In this document: positions 14,583 through 23,553 of the stretch, in pieces | How the letters are laid out: every line of letters starts with the position of its first letter | Position numbering within the stretch: the first letter of the stretch is position 1 | Notes under the pieces: model-generated | The model's input: only the letters and a program-made list of their open reading frames with translations | Databases searched by the model: none | What the model was told of the DNA's origin: nothing | Translations under genes and position numbers: made by a program | Assembly (NCBI RefSeq): GCF_022760835.1 | Contig: NZ_JAKTNQ010000012.1 | Coordinates: 1 to 64,000, forward strand | Direction of reading: 5' to 3' | Length of the DNA stretch: 64,000 nt | DNA from: Thermus altitudinis | Lineage (GTDB): Bacteria; Deinococcota; Deinococci; Deinococcales; Thermaceae

Positions 14583-16202
14583 ATGGAAGAAAAGGCGACC
14601 CAGGTCAGCGAAGCCAACTTGACCCCAGACAAGGCCTTCAGCATGGAAGAGGCCCTGCAGGAGACCGAGGCGCGCTTGGAAAAACGCGTGCGCCCCGGGC
14701 AGGTCCTGACGGGCAAGGTGGTCTTGGTGGGCTCAGAGGGTGTGGCGGTAGATATCGGCGCGAAGACGGAAGGCATCATCCCCTTTAACGAACTTACGGA
14801 GAAGTCCCTTCCTGAAGAGGAGTTAAAGGCCCTTCTGAAGCCTGGGGATATGGTGCGGGTCCAGGTCACCAAGGTGGATCCGGAAACCGGCCAGGTCTTC
14901 CTTTCCCGTAAAAAGGTGGAGGCCACGGAGCACTGGGACCGCATCCGGGAGCTTTATGAGAAGGGCGAGCCGGTGACCGTCACCGTCAAGGAGAAGGTCA
15001 AGGGAGGCGTGATTGCCGACCTGGATGGTGTATCCGCCTTCATCCCTGCTTCGCAGCTGGACCTCAAGCGCATCCCCAACCTGGATGCCTACGTGGGCCA
15101 GCAGATCCTGGTGAAGATCATCGAGTTTAACCGCAAAAAGGGACGGGTTCTGCTATCCCGCCGGGTGGTTCTGGAAGAGGAGCAAAAACGGGCCAAGGAG
15201 GCCTTTTTCCAGAGCCTCCAGCCCGGACAGGTGGTGGAGGGGACGGTGGTGGACGTCACCGACTTCGGGGCCTTTGTGAACCTGGGTCCGGTGGACGGCC
15301 TGGTGCACCGTTCCGAGATCACCTGGGGGCGGTTTAACCACCCCAAAGAGGTGATCCACAAGGGCCAGAAGGTGCGGGCCCAGGTGGTTTCCGTGGACCC
15401 GGAGAAGGAGCGGGTGAACCTTTCCATCAAGGCCCTCATCCCCGATCCCTGGGTCACGGTGGCCGAGAAGTACCCGGTGGGAAGCCGGGTCCGGGGCAAG
15501 GTGGTGGGCCTCACCCAGTTCGGGGCCTTTGTGGAGGTGGAGCCGGGCCTCGAGGGGCTCATCCACATCTCCGAGCTTTCCTGGACCAAAAGGCCCAAGC
15601 ACCCCTCCGAGGTAGTGAAGGAAGGAGAGGAGGTGGAGGCGGTGGTCTTGAGGCTGGACCCTGCCGAGCGCCGCCTCTCCTTGGGCCTTAAGCAGACCCA
15701 GCCCGATCCCTGGCAGCTCCTCACGGAGAAGTACCCTCCGGGCACGGTGGTCAAGGGCAAGGTTACCGGGATCACCGACTTCGGGGTCTTCGTGGAGCTG
15801 GAGCCGGGCATGGAGGGCCTGGTTCATATTTCCGAGCTGGACCACGCCCGCATTGAAAACCCCGCCGCCCTCTTCAAGAAGGGGGAGGAGATGGAGGTGG
15901 TGGTCCTCAACATAGACCCCGTGGAGCAGCGCATCTCCCTCTCCCGCAAGCGCCTTCTGCCCCCGCCCCCTCCCAAGGCCGAGGAGGAGCGGCCCCGTCG
16001 GGCCAAGGGCAAGGAGGCCCGGGGCAAGAGGAAGCCCGGACCCCGCCGGGAGGAGCGCCGGGAGTACGAGTACGGGGCCGTGGCCGAGTACAACCTGTAC
16101 GATGCCTCCGCAGTGCCCACGGCCAGCGCCAGCGTAAAACTCGGGGACCTTTACGGCGACCTTTTGGCCAGCCTGGGCCTCGAGGAGGAAAAGTCCTCCT
16201 AG
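14583..16202 (+). CDS. rpsA: 30S ribosomal protein S1
   Basis: A 539-residue protein with five S1/OB-fold repeats at about residues 37-112, 123-193, 212-283, 297-370 and 384-460. The last three carry the canonical VxxxTxFGAFV and GLVHxSE motifs. A basic, Arg/Lys/Pro-rich tail follows (KAEEERPRRAKGKEARGKRK region) and an acidic-aromatic end. S1 binds single-stranded mRNA leaders and helps the 30S subunit start translation. It is a single-gene unit with its own promoter and leader, a strong Shine-Dalgarno, and a terminator at 16221. Confidence 0.97.
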   Translation: MEEKATQVSEANLTPDKAFSMEEALQETEARLEKRVRPGQVLTGKVVLVGSEGVAVDIGAKTEGIIPFNELTEKSLPEEELKALLKPGDMVRVQVTKVDPETGQVFLSRKKVEATEHWDRIRELYEKGEPVTVTVKEKVKGGVIADLDGVSAFIPASQLDLKRIPNLDAYVGQQILVKIIEFNRKKGRVLLSRRVVLEEEQKRAKEAFFQSLQPGQVVEGTVVDVTDFGAFVNLGPVDGLVHRSEITWGRFNHPKEVIHKGQKVRAQVVSVDPEKERVNLSIKALIPDPWVTVAEKYPVGSRVRGKVVGLTQFGAFVEVEPGLEGLIHISELSWTKRPKHPSEVVKEGEEVEAVVLRLDPAERRLSLGLKQTQPDPWQLLTEKYPPGTVVKGKVTGITDFGVFVELEPGMEGLVHISELDHARIENPAALFKKGEEMEVVVLNIDPVEQRISLSRKRLLPPPPPKAEEERPRRAKGKEARGKRKPGPRREERREYEYGAVAEYNLYDASAVPTASASVKLGDLYGDLLASLGLEEEKSS

Positions 16203-16220
16203 GGCTTGCAAAACGCTTGA

Positions 16221-16250
16221 GGCCCCGCCTCCTGGCGGGGCCTTCTGTCT
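16221..16250 (+). terminator. Terminator between convergent rpsA and cytochrome b gene
   Basis: GGCCCCGCC (16221-16229) pairs with GGCGGGGCC (16234-16242) around a TCCT loop, followed by TTCTGTCT. The same hairpin lies downstream of the convergent fbcB and could serve both. Confidence 0.8.
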
Positions 16251-16262
16251 GCGGCCATCCAA

Positions 16263-17525
16263 CTACTGGAGAGCCTCTTCCTCCCGCCTCCCGTAGAAGA
16301 TGCGGAGCAGGGTGTAGGAGACGATGTAGGTGAGCAAGGGCCCACCCAGGACCAGGGTCCAAAGCACGGCGTTGTTCCCCAGGATGGAGCCCTGCTGCTG
16401 GAAGTCAATCTTGTACCCAGCCAGCGTCGTCATGAGGAAGAAGACCAGAAGGGCCAGGATCACGCTGGTGCGCACCGGGTGCTGCGAGGGGAGTTCCATG
16501 TAGCGCATCTTGTCCTTGCGGGTGTCCAGGAAGGGCAAAAGGAGGCCCACCAGGCCCAGGATTCCCGGGATCACCACCCCCCCGATGAACTCCGGCCCAA
16601 CGGTGGCCCCAAAGAGGTGGAACTCCCAGGTGGAAGGGATGATCTGCAGGATGCCGTAGATCCAGAGGAAGTACCAGTCGGGCTTGACCGCGGGGGTGTT
16701 GGGGGTGGGCGGGCCAAAGGCCTCAATGGGATGGGCAAGGAAAGCCCCGGCGATCAGGGTCATGATGCCCACGTAAAGGGCGAAGAGGATGCCCATCATC
16801 ACCAGCTGCTGGGGGTACATGGGCACGCCAAGGATTCTTCCCGGGGCCACCCTTTCCGCATAGCGGGGCTGGGTGTGCTTCTGCTTCATCATAATGGCCA
16901 TGTGCATGCCGATGAGGGCCATGAGAAGCAGGGGAAGCCAGAGGACATGAAGGCTATAGAGCCGGGGAATGGCCTTCTCGGAACCGGGAAACTCCCCCCC
17001 GAACATCACCTGGGCCAAGGTGGACCCCACCCAGGGGATGGAGGCGGCGATGCCGTAGCCGATGCGGGTGGCGGTGACGGCGTAGTTGTCGTAAGGCAGG
17101 GCATAGCCCGTGAAGGCGGTGACCACCGCCAGGCCCAAGAGGGCGAGGCCCACCAGATAGTTAAGCTCCCTAGGCTTCTTGTAGGCTCCCGAAAGCAGGA
17201 TGCGGAGCATGTGCAAGAAGGCGGCGGCGATCATCACGTGGGCCGACCAGTGGTGGAGGCTACGGATCACCGCTCCGAAGGGGAGGCTATCAATGTAGAG
17301 CACGCTGGCGTAGGCCGCGGGCACGGTGCGGCCGTCGGGAAGCCTAACCTCCCGGATGGAGGGCTCAAAGTTCAAGGTGAGGAAGATGCCGGTGAGCACC
17401 AGGACGATGAAGGCAAAGAGGGTGATCTCCCCCAGGAAGAAGGAGTGGTGTACGGGAAAGGCCTTGCGCAAGACCTTTTGGTAAAGGCCGGTAAGGTCCA
17501 GGCGTTCGTCTAGCCACTTGTACAT
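16263..17525 (-). CDS. fbcB: Cytochrome b of the cytochrome bc complex
   Basis: A 420-residue inner-membrane protein with about eight or nine hydrophobic segments. The two haem-ligand histidine pairs lie in SLHHWSAHVMIAAAFLHMLR and in SLHVLWLPLLLMALIGMHMA. The quinol-site sequence near the end of the N-terminal half is present, and the C-terminal half corresponds to subunit IV joined to cytochrome b, as in mitochondrial-type proteins. It oxidises menaquinol in complex III. It is the last gene of the operon fbcC-fbcD-fbcF-fbcB, starting ten bases after the Rieske gene. Confidence 0.95.
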   Translation of the reverse strand: MYKWLDERLDLTGLYQKVLRKAFPVHHSFFLGEITLFAFIVLVLTGIFLTLNFEPSIREVRLPDGRTVPAAYASVLYIDSLPFGAVIRSLHHWSAHVMIAAAFLHMLRILLSGAYKKPRELNYLVGLALLGLAVVTAFTGYALPYDNYAVTATRIGYGIAASIPWVGSTLAQVMFGGEFPGSEKAIPRLYSLHVLWLPLLLMALIGMHMAIMMKQKHTQPRYAERVAPGRILGVPMYPQQLVMMGILFALYVGIMTLIAGAFLAHPIEAFGPPTPNTPAVKPDWYFLWIYGILQIIPSTWEFHLFGATVGPEFIGGVVIPGILGLVGLLLPFLDTRKDKMRYMELPSQHPVRTSVILALLVFFLMTTLAGYKIDFQQQGSILGNNAVLWTLVLGGPLLTYIVSYTLLRIFYGRREEEALQ

Positions 17526-17534
17526 GCTTCCCTC

Positions 17535-18164
17535 CTAGACGTGACGGCAGAAGCCGGCTTCCGCCTTCACCCCTACCTCGCCCAAAAACTCCCCCGCGGC
17601 CACCAAAACGCCCCCCTCCACCTTGAGGGGAAGCTGGGGCACGGGCCTGGGTGGGGGGCCTGCCACGACCCTGGCCCCATGGGTGAAGTCAAACGTTCCA
17701 CCGTGGCAGGGGCAAAGGCCCGCCTTCTTGTCCGCCACCCACTGGCTCACGATGCATCCCAGGTGGGTGCAGACGGCGGAAAAGGCCACCACGCCTTCCA
17801 CGCTATGCTGGGCCACCTCGGGAGAGAGCTCCTCGGGGCGATAGCGCACCACCAAAACGGTGTTCTTGGCCTCACCGCTTTTCACCACCTTCGTTTTGGG
17901 GTCCATGGGATAGGCCAGAAGGAAGGGGTCTCCAGGCTTCAGCTCCTCGAGGCGGATGGGCTTGGGCTCCCCTCCCCCTTGGGCGTAGACCAGAATGTCC
18001 CCCGGCTTCAAGGGCTCCTTCTCTGGGGTGACCTCGGCCTTGGGGCGCAGGCTGGCCCCCACGTAGAAGGCGGAGACCAGGGAGAGGCCGATTCCGGTGC
18101 CGATGGCGGTCTTCAGGAAAAGCCGCCTACGGGATCGTTGCAAGCGGATCTCGCGTTCGTCCAT
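17535..18164 (-). CDS. fbcF: Rieske iron-sulfur protein
   Basis: A 209-residue protein with an N-terminal arginine-rich segment (RSRRRLFLK) followed by a hydrophobic helix at about residues 18-38, typical of a Tat-dependent uncleaved anchor. The 2Fe-2S ligands are in CTHLGC and CPCHGG, with the intervening WVADKKAGL loop. The protein shuttles electrons from menaquinol at cytochrome b to the cytochrome c subunit on the outer face. It is the third gene of the fbc operon, ten bases before fbcB. Confidence 0.96.
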   Translation of the reverse strand: MDEREIRLQRSRRRLFLKTAIGTGIGLSLVSAFYVGASLRPKAEVTPEKEPLKPGDILVYAQGGGEPKPIRLEELKPGDPFLLAYPMDPKTKVVKSGEAKNTVLVVRYRPEELSPEVAQHSVEGVVAFSAVCTHLGCIVSQWVADKKAGLCPCHGGTFDFTHGARVVAGPPPRPVPQLPLKVEGGVLVAAGEFLGEVGVKAEAGFCRHV

Positions 18165-18174
18165 ACCTCACCTC

Positions 18175-18657
18175 TCACCAGGGGAAGTGGCTCTTCTCCT
18201 CCTCGGTGACCACCTCATCCCGGCCATAGAACTTCTTGTAAATGCCCAAAAGGACCGCCACCACCAGGCTGATGGCCCCGAAGACCAAGCCCTGGAGCCA
18301 GGTGGGGTTGTGCCCGGTCTGGGCGGAGTAGATCAGGAGGCGCACGAAGAAGCCGGAAAGGGCCGTAAGGAGGAGGACCAGGATCACCCCGGCCACCATG
18401 GGGGCGGTGGAGGGGGTGGGGAAATGGCGCCCAGGGCGAAGTTCTATGCCCTCCAGCCAGTAGGAAACCAGGCCGATAAGGCCATAGAGGAGGAAGACGG
18501 CGCCAAAGGCCATCAGGCCGATCTGGCCCACGGAGAGCTCCTCTGGGGTATGGCCCAGGAGGCGGGCGATGTGGAGCCCATCTAGGTAGGCCATATAGAA
18601 GAGGCCTGCGGCCAAGATGAGGGCGAAGGTGGGAAGGATGGGGTCGTTGCGGTACAT
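18175..18657 (-). CDS. fbcD: Membrane subunit FbcD of the cytochrome bc complex
   Basis: A 160-residue protein with four hydrophobic helices (about residues 8-27, 47-68, 87-108 and 120-142) and no cofactor motif. Position between the cytochrome c and Rieske genes matches fbcD of T. thermophilus, a structural subunit of complex III with no known homologue outside this group. The gene starts nine bases after fbcC and ends ten bases before fbcF. Confidence 0.88.
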   Translation of the reverse strand: MYRNDPILPTFALILAAGLFYMAYLDGLHIARLLGHTPEELSVGQIGLMAFGAVFLLYGLIGLVSYWLEGIELRPGRHFPTPSTAPMVAGVILVLLLTALSGFFVRLLIYSAQTGHNPTWLQGLVFGAISLVVAVLLGIYKKFYGRDEVVTEEEKSHFPW

Positions 18658-18666
18658 GCTCCCTCC

Positions 18667-19392
18667 TTACTCCACCGGGCCGAAGCTGTTGCCGAAGCTG
18701 TTGCGGATGTAGGTGGCCACGGCCTTGAGGTCCTCGTCCGAGAAGGCGGCACCCACCGCCGGCATGGCTCCGCGCCCGTTCTTCACGGTGTTTAGGATCA
18801 GCTGGGCGTCCTTGAGGTTGGGGTTCCCCGCCAGGGCGGGCATAACCGGGGGCATTCCTTGGCCGTTGGCCCCATGGCAGGCGGCGCAGCTGGCCTCGTA
18901 AAGGGACTTGCCCTTCTCCATGAGGGCCGGGTCCACGTTGGCGGCCGGGACCGCTCCTTCCTTGGGAGCCTGGGCCTCCTGGGCCGGCGGGGCTACCTGG
19001 GCCACCACGGTTTCCGCGGCTGGGCTTAGGGCGAAGTAGGCCCAGATGCTGCCCAACACGATCACCGAGGCCACCACGTACCAGATGGGGTTGAAGCGCA
19101 CTGGCTCCAGGGGGAGCTCGGGTTCCCCCACCGCCAGGCGGAGCTCGAGGGTCCCCGCCACCTCGCCCCCCTCGTCCAGGCCCAGGACCATCACGTCGGG
19201 ATAGTTGTTTACGGTGAAGGGAATCTCCCTTATCTCCTCGCCTCCCCCACGGAAATGGGTCACCACCCGTAGGACGTGCTCCCCATCCGGGATCTTTCGG
19301 GTGTCCAGGTTCAGCCGGTAAGGGGGTTCCTTGAGAACCGCCAGGGGTTCGCTGGCCCCATCCAGGTACACCTCAATCCGGTCTACGACCAT
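18667..19392 (-). CDS. fbcC: Membrane-anchored cytochrome c subunit of the bc complex
   Basis: A 241-residue protein of three parts: residues about 1-90 form a beta-rich, Ig-like region (VYLDGASEPLAVLKEPPY), a single hydrophobic helix follows at about 99-123, then a Pro/Ala-rich linker and a class I cytochrome c with haem motif CAACH near residue 170 and the axial methionine in GAMPAVG. It passes electrons from the Rieske centre to soluble cytochrome c. ATG 19392 follows AAAGGGAGGCAG, a good ribosome binding site, so the longer upstream frame is rejected. It is the first gene of the fbc operon. Confidence 0.93.
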   Translation of the reverse strand: MVVDRIEVYLDGASEPLAVLKEPPYRLNLDTRKIPDGEHVLRVVTHFRGGGEEIREIPFTVNNYPDVMVLGLDEGGEVAGTLELRLAVGEPELPLEPVRFNPIWYVVASVIVLGSIWAYFALSPAAETVVAQVAPPAQEAQAPKEGAVPAANVDPALMEKGKSLYEASCAACHGANGQGMPPVMPALAGNPNLKDAQLILNTVKNGRGAMPAVGAAFSDEDLKAVATYIRNSFGNSFGPVE

Positions 19393-19410
19393 TCTGCCTC
19401 CCTTTGTGAA

Positions 19411-19441
19411 GGGGGGTACAAACCCCCACGCCACTACTATA
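19411..19441 (-). promoter_or_regulatory. Possible fbc operon promoter and leader hairpin
   Basis: On the minus strand TATAGT (19436-19441) is a good -10; no convincing -35 is visible 16-18 bases upstream. Between it and the Shine-Dalgarno lies GGGGG-TTTGTA-CCCCC (about 19411-19426), a short hairpin that would be at the 5' end of the message. Confidence 0.4.
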
Positions 19442-19488
19442 AGCGTACCCTGACAAGGACAGATGTCCCCACTTATGGAAGGGGAGGC

Positions 19489-20265
19489 TTAGAGGGCGAG
19501 GAGGGCCTGGAGGCGAAGGAGGCTTTGCCGGACCCCTTGGGTGCCCCCACCCACCTCCAGGGCTGCGGTGCCGGGAAATCCCCTCAGCCGGGGGGCCAGC
19601 CTTTCCCAGGGCAGGGCTCCGGAACCCACGGGCAGGTGGTCATCCCTGCGGGCGTGGTTGTCGTGGAGGTGGAGGTGGAGGATCCGGCCTCCCAAGGCCT
19701 CCCAGTAGAGGAAGGGACCCAGGGGGCCCAGTTCTACTAGGGCATGGCCCACGTCCAGGCAGAACCCGTACTGGGGAAAACGGTCCAAAAGGGCCTTGAG
19801 TTCCTCGGGGCCCCGGAGGAGGTCCTCCTCGGAGAGGGCCAGGTTCTCCAGGGCCACGGGAAAGGGGAGGGGAAGGAGGGAGGAGAGGGTCTTTTCCAAG
19901 GCCTCCCGGGCCAGGCTTAAGGCCATGGGGTGGCGCACGGGCACCTGGCCGGTGTGGAGCACGCCCACCTTGGCCCCCAGGGCCTCGCCGAACTCCAGGG
20001 CCCGCTTCAGGCGCTCCTCCGCCAAGGCGCGGACGCTGGGGATAAGGCTGGCCGGGTTCATCTCCACGAAGGGGAGGTGCAGGGTGAACCCTACCCCTAA
20101 GGCTTCCCCGGTGGCCCGCAAGGCCCTGGCATCCGGCAGGGGAAGGACCTCGTGCAGGTCGTAGGGAACCTCGAGGTCCAGCCCCAGCTCCGCGGCCAGG
20201 CGGAAGGCCTCCTCGTAACCCATCTCCGCATTAAAGGGACTAAAGCCTAGGCGCATCCCTGCCAT
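19489..20265 (-). CDS. Sugar-phosphate isomerase/epimerase-like TIM-barrel protein
   Basis: A 258-residue protein of the xylose-isomerase-like TIM-barrel group (AP-endonuclease family 2). Typical strands are MRLGFSPF, LGLDLEVPYD, GFTLHLPFVEMNP, GVLHTGQVP, VALENLAL, GFCLDVGHA and ILHLHLHDNHAR; the conserved His, Glu and Asp residues in these are metal ligands in the family. The reaction cannot be named. It follows two solute-binding protein genes on the same strand, so it may act on the imported compound. ATG 20265 and 20256 are both possible starts. Confidence 0.8.
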   Translation of the reverse strand: MAGMRLGFSPFNAEMGYEEAFRLAAELGLDLEVPYDLHEVLPLPDARALRATGEALGVGFTLHLPFVEMNPASLIPSVRALAEERLKRALEFGEALGAKVGVLHTGQVPVRHPMALSLAREALEKTLSSLLPLPFPVALENLALSEEDLLRGPEELKALLDRFPQYGFCLDVGHALVELGPLGPFLYWEALGGRILHLHLHDNHARRDDHLPVGSGALPWERLAPRLRGFPGTAALEVGGGTQGVRQSLLRLQALLAL

Positions 20266-20287
20266 TTTAGGGGGTTTGCCGGGGGCG

Positions 20288-21484
20288 TTACCGGATGGCC
20301 TCCGCTTTTTTCTGGGCCTCCTCCAGGGCTCGCTGGGGAGGTACGCCGCCCTTTAGGGCCTTCTCAAGGGCCTCGGCCAGGACGCTGGCCCAGGCGGAGA
20401 ACTGGGGGATGCGGGGGCGCTCCTGGGCATAGGCGATCTGCTCAAAGGCCACCTTGCGGAAGGGGTTTTCCCGATAGAAGCCCTCCAGGAGGGGGATGGC
20501 CGACTTACGCACCGGGACGTAGTAGCTGGCCTCCACCCAGCGGGCCACGTTCCCGGGTTCCATGAGGTACTTCCAAAACTCCAGGGCTCCCCGCACCTGG
20601 GCTTCCGTGGCCCCCCGCAGGACCACCAGCTGGGCTCCACCCATGGGCACCCTTCCCCCGGGCTCCCGGGGAACGGGGGCCACCCCCAGGGTAAAGGCGA
20701 AGGAGAAGTTCTCGGCGGCGGGCCAATTGGCGATGGAGGCCATGACCATCATGCCCTTGGTGCGCACGAAGTCCAGCTGGGCGAAGGTGGCCTCGGCCAT
20801 GTTCCTTGCGGAAAGGGCCCCCGCCTTGTTCAGGCGCCATAGCATCTCCAGGGCTTCCAGGGCCTCTTTGGAGGTAAAGTTGGGTTTACCTTCCCGCACC
20901 AGGTTCCCGCCCCGGCTGGTCACCATGGCCTCAAAAAGCCAGGCCTGGGGGTCGGTGACGAAGATGAAGCCCTTGGCCTGGCGGGAGGTAAGGGCCTTGG
21001 CCACCTCCTCAAACTCCTTCCAGTTCCTTGGGGCCTTAAGCCCTTTGGCCCGGAAGACATCCAGGTTGTAGAAGAGAACGGGGGTGGAGGTATTCAGGGG
21101 AAGGCCGTAACGCTTGCCGTCCATGACCCCGTAGTTCCAGGCGGGTTCAAAGAGGTCTTCCAGGAAGGCCCGGTCTAGGTTCAGGTAGGCGTCCAGGGCC
21201 ACGGCCCGGCCTTCCCCCACGAGCCGGGGGAAGAAGCTGATCTCCGCCTGGAAAAGCACGGGTTGGCTTCCCGTGCGCAGGGCCGCCACCAGTTTGGTTT
21301 CCGCATCCCGGTAGTCCCCCGCGTACTGGGGGCTGACCCGGTAAAGCCCTTGCCGGGTGTTGAACTCCTGGGCGAAGCTGGAGAGAAGCCGGCCCGCGGG
21401 GCCATCCATGGAGTGCCAGAAGGAGACCTCCACCTGGGCTAGGCCGGGAAGCAGGAAGAGGACCAGGGCAACCAGCTTTTTCAT
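20288..21484 (-). CDS. ABC transporter solute-binding protein, family 1 (UgpB-like)
   Basis: A 398-residue periplasmic protein with a signal peptide (MKKLVALVLFLLPGLAQ) and the start of the mature protein as VEVSFWHSMDGPAG. This, with RYGLPLNTSTPVLFYNLDVF and GGAQLVVLRGATEAQ, places it in the family-1 binding proteins, close to glycerol-3-phosphate or sugar binders. No permease or ATPase gene is nearby. It is a clear paralogue of the next gene upstream. TAAAAT lies seven bases before the ATG, suggesting a separate leaderless start in addition to operon transcription. Confidence 0.87.
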   Translation of the reverse strand: MKKLVALVLFLLPGLAQVEVSFWHSMDGPAGRLLSSFAQEFNTRQGLYRVSPQYAGDYRDAETKLVAALRTGSQPVLFQAEISFFPRLVGEGRAVALDAYLNLDRAFLEDLFEPAWNYGVMDGKRYGLPLNTSTPVLFYNLDVFRAKGLKAPRNWKEFEEVAKALTSRQAKGFIFVTDPQAWLFEAMVTSRGGNLVREGKPNFTSKEALEALEMLWRLNKAGALSARNMAEATFAQLDFVRTKGMMVMASIANWPAAENFSFAFTLGVAPVPREPGGRVPMGGAQLVVLRGATEAQVRGALEFWKYLMEPGNVARWVEASYYVPVRKSAIPLLEGFYRENPFRKVAFEQIAYAQERPRIPQFSAWASVLAEALEKALKGGVPPQRALEEAQKKAEAIR

Positions 21485-21575
21485 GGAGGGGATTTTACCA
21501 CCCTCCTTGTCAGAGGGGTATCAGGCCTTTTCTCCCCCCACCGGCCGCCGTAGGTGCCCAGATAAAGAAGGTGCC

Positions 21576-22766
21576 CTACCGCCTTTCCACCGCCAGGGCT
21601 TTTTTCTGGGCCTCCTCGAGGGCCGCCAAGGGCCTCACCCCCTGTTTGAGGCTCCTTTCCAAGGCCTCCTCCAGGTAGCTATACCAGACCACCAGCTCCG
21701 GGTCCTGGCTCCAGGGACGCCCTACCTCCGCCTGGGCGAAGACCGCTTGCCTTTCGGGATCTTTCAGGAAATCGGCCAGCTCTTTTTCCGCCTCTTTCCT
21801 GAGGGGTAGGTACCAGGTGGTGCGCACCCACCCCGCTTGGCGTTTGGGTTCCAGGAAGTGGAGCCAGAAGGCCACCGCCCCTCGGGCCTGTTCGGGGCTT
21901 GCCCCTCTGAGCACCGCCAAGGCCGCCCCGGAAAGGGGCACCGCACCCCCTTCCCGCCTCGGCAGGGGGGCTAGGCCCACAGCGAAGGGTAAGGAGGTTT
22001 GGGAGAGGACCACGGGCAGGGCCGTGGTGGGCCCGATGCCCATGAAGGCCTTGGTACGCAGGAAATCGGCCACGGCAAACTGGGCCTCCGCCAGGTTCCT
22101 GGCCTGGGCATGCCCCTTCTGCACCATGCGGTGGAGCATCTCCAAAGCCTCCACCACCTCCTTGGAGGTGAAGGCGGGAAGCCCATCCTTGACCAGGCTC
22201 CCCCCCAGGCTCATGACGATGGCGTTAAAGCTCCAGATGTCGGTGGAGATCACCATCCCCTTGCTGGTGCGGCTGGTGAGCCTACCGGCGGCCTCCTCCA
22301 CCTCGGCCCAGGTCCTGGGGGGCCTAAGGCCCCGGGCGCGGAAGGCATCCTTGTTGTAGTAAAGGACGGGAACGGAAAGCCCCAGGGGAAGGCCATACGT
22401 CTGGCCCCGGACCTGGGTGGTTCGCATCATCTCCGGGTGGAGGTCCTTGGGCAGGTTTTGCAGGTAGGGGTTCAGGGCCAAGGCTACCCCTTCCTGGGCC
22501 AAGCGGGGCAGGAAGGAAAGCTCCCCGTGGAAAAGGACCGGGGCTCCTCCCGAGCGCAAAGCGGCCAGGAGCTTTACCCCCGCTTCCCGGTAGTCCCCCA
22601 CGTACCGGGCTTCCAAGCGGTAGGTGCGCTGGGACTCGTTGAAGCTCTTTATAGCCTCTTCCACCACGTTATCCCCCGGGGGGCCTGCCGTGTGCCAAAA
22701 GGGGATGACCACCTGGGCCTGAGCGAGGGAAAAAAGGACCAGGGGCAGGGAGAGAAGCCGCCTCAT
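21576..22766 (-). CDS. ABC transporter solute-binding protein, family 1, paralogue
   Basis: A 396-residue protein with a signal peptide (MRRLLSLPLVLFSLAQAQ) and mature start VVIPFWHTAGPPGDN. It shares with its neighbour the same layout: YVGDYREAGVKLLAALRSG near residue 60, TYGLPLGLSVPVLYYNKDAF, and GAALAVLRGASPEQARG. The two arose by tandem duplication and have diverged strongly, so different ligands are likely. It starts 10 bases after paaX on the same strand. The missing transport components must be encoded elsewhere, if they exist. Confidence 0.87.
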   Translation of the reverse strand: MRRLLSLPLVLFSLAQAQVVIPFWHTAGPPGDNVVEEAIKSFNESQRTYRLEARYVGDYREAGVKLLAALRSGGAPVLFHGELSFLPRLAQEGVALALNPYLQNLPKDLHPEMMRTTQVRGQTYGLPLGLSVPVLYYNKDAFRARGLRPPRTWAEVEEAAGRLTSRTSKGMVISTDIWSFNAIVMSLGGSLVKDGLPAFTSKEVVEALEMLHRMVQKGHAQARNLAEAQFAVADFLRTKAFMGIGPTTALPVVLSQTSLPFAVGLAPLPRREGGAVPLSGAALAVLRGASPEQARGAVAFWLHFLEPKRQAGWVRTTWYLPLRKEAEKELADFLKDPERQAVFAQAEVGRPWSQDPELVVWYSYLEEALERSLKQGVRPLAALEEAQKKALAVERR

Positions 22767-22776
22767 GCCCTAAAGG

Positions 22777-23553
22777 TTACCGGGCCTGGGGTGAGAGGGC
22801 TGAGAAGGGAAGGGAAAGCTCCTTAAGAAAGGGCTCGGCCCTACGGTAAAGGACCTCCCGGAGGGCCAGGAAGCGTTCCCTTGCCGCCAAGCCGGGGAAG
22901 TTGGGGGGAAGAAGCTCTGGGGGCAGCAGGGGGTCTAGGAAAAGGAGCTTGCGCATCTCGTGTACCAACCGGGTGAGGGCCTGGAAGGCCCCCAGGGGGT
23001 CTTCCGGCACCCCTTGGGGAAAGAGGGCCTGGTAGTGGGCGGAAGCTTCCTCCAAGAGGAAGGCCCGCAAGACCTCTTCCTTGGCCCCCAGGTGCTCCGC
23101 CCGGAAAAGGGTGGCGGAAAGCCCGTAAAAGGCGAGAAGCTCCCGGGTGGCGGCAGGGTCCACCCCTGCCCCCAGGTAGACCCCGCTTTGCAGGCTACCG
23201 TAGCCCAAAAGGGCCATCTCCCGCCGAAAGCGCTCCCTCTCCCCCCGTTCCTTGGGACCTTCCGGCAGGACCAGGAGGAAACGCCCGTCCCAGGGGCTGG
23301 GGGGGTCGTAGAGGCGTTTCCGCACCTGGCGCACCTGCCAGTAGACCCGGTCGGAAAGGGCGTAGTAGGCCAGCCTTCCCAGCCGCCGGGGCTCCACCCA
23401 GCCCCTTTTGGCGCTCCGGGAAAGGGCCGCCCGCACCGCAGCTTCGGAGAAGCCCAAGACCTCCATCATGGCGATAAGGTCCCGCACCGGGGCACGCCTT
23501 TCCGGGTAGACATATTCCAAAAATATGGTGAAAAGGGTGGATCTCGCCCGCAT
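22777..23553 (-). CDS. paaX: PaaX-family transcriptional regulator
   Basis: A 258-residue protein with the PaaX layout: an N-terminal winged helix (MRARSTLFTIFLEYVYPERR to AAVRAALSRSAKRGWVEPR), a central Cas2-like ferredoxin-type domain (PPSPWDGRFLLVLP, then LGYGSLQSGVYLG) and a C-terminal helical domain. PaaX represses phenylacetate degradation genes by sensing phenylacetyl-CoA, but no paa genes are in the window, so the target here is open. Its ATG overlaps the end of thrS, and it precedes the two solute-binding protein genes. Confidence 0.9.
   Translation of the reverse strand: MRARSTLFTIFLEYVYPERRAPVRDLIAMMEVLGFSEAAVRAALSRSAKRGWVEPRRLGRLAYYALSDRVYWQVRQVRKRLYDPPSPWDGRFLLVLPEGPKERGERERFRREMALLGYGSLQSGVYLGAGVDPAATRELLAFYGLSATLFRAEHLGAKEEVLRAFLLEEASAHYQALFPQGVPEDPLGAFQALTRLVHEMRKLLFLDPLLPPELLPPNFPGLAARERFLALREVLYRRAEPFLKELSLPFSALSPQAR

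Noticed and set aside
16479-17513. 344-codon frame antisense to fbcB
   Set aside because: No motifs and strongly biased composition; fbcB on the other strand is certain.
22777-23553. Phenylacetate degradation cluster suggested by paaX
   Set aside because: No paa catabolic genes lie in the neighbourhood; PaaX-family proteins also regulate other pathways.
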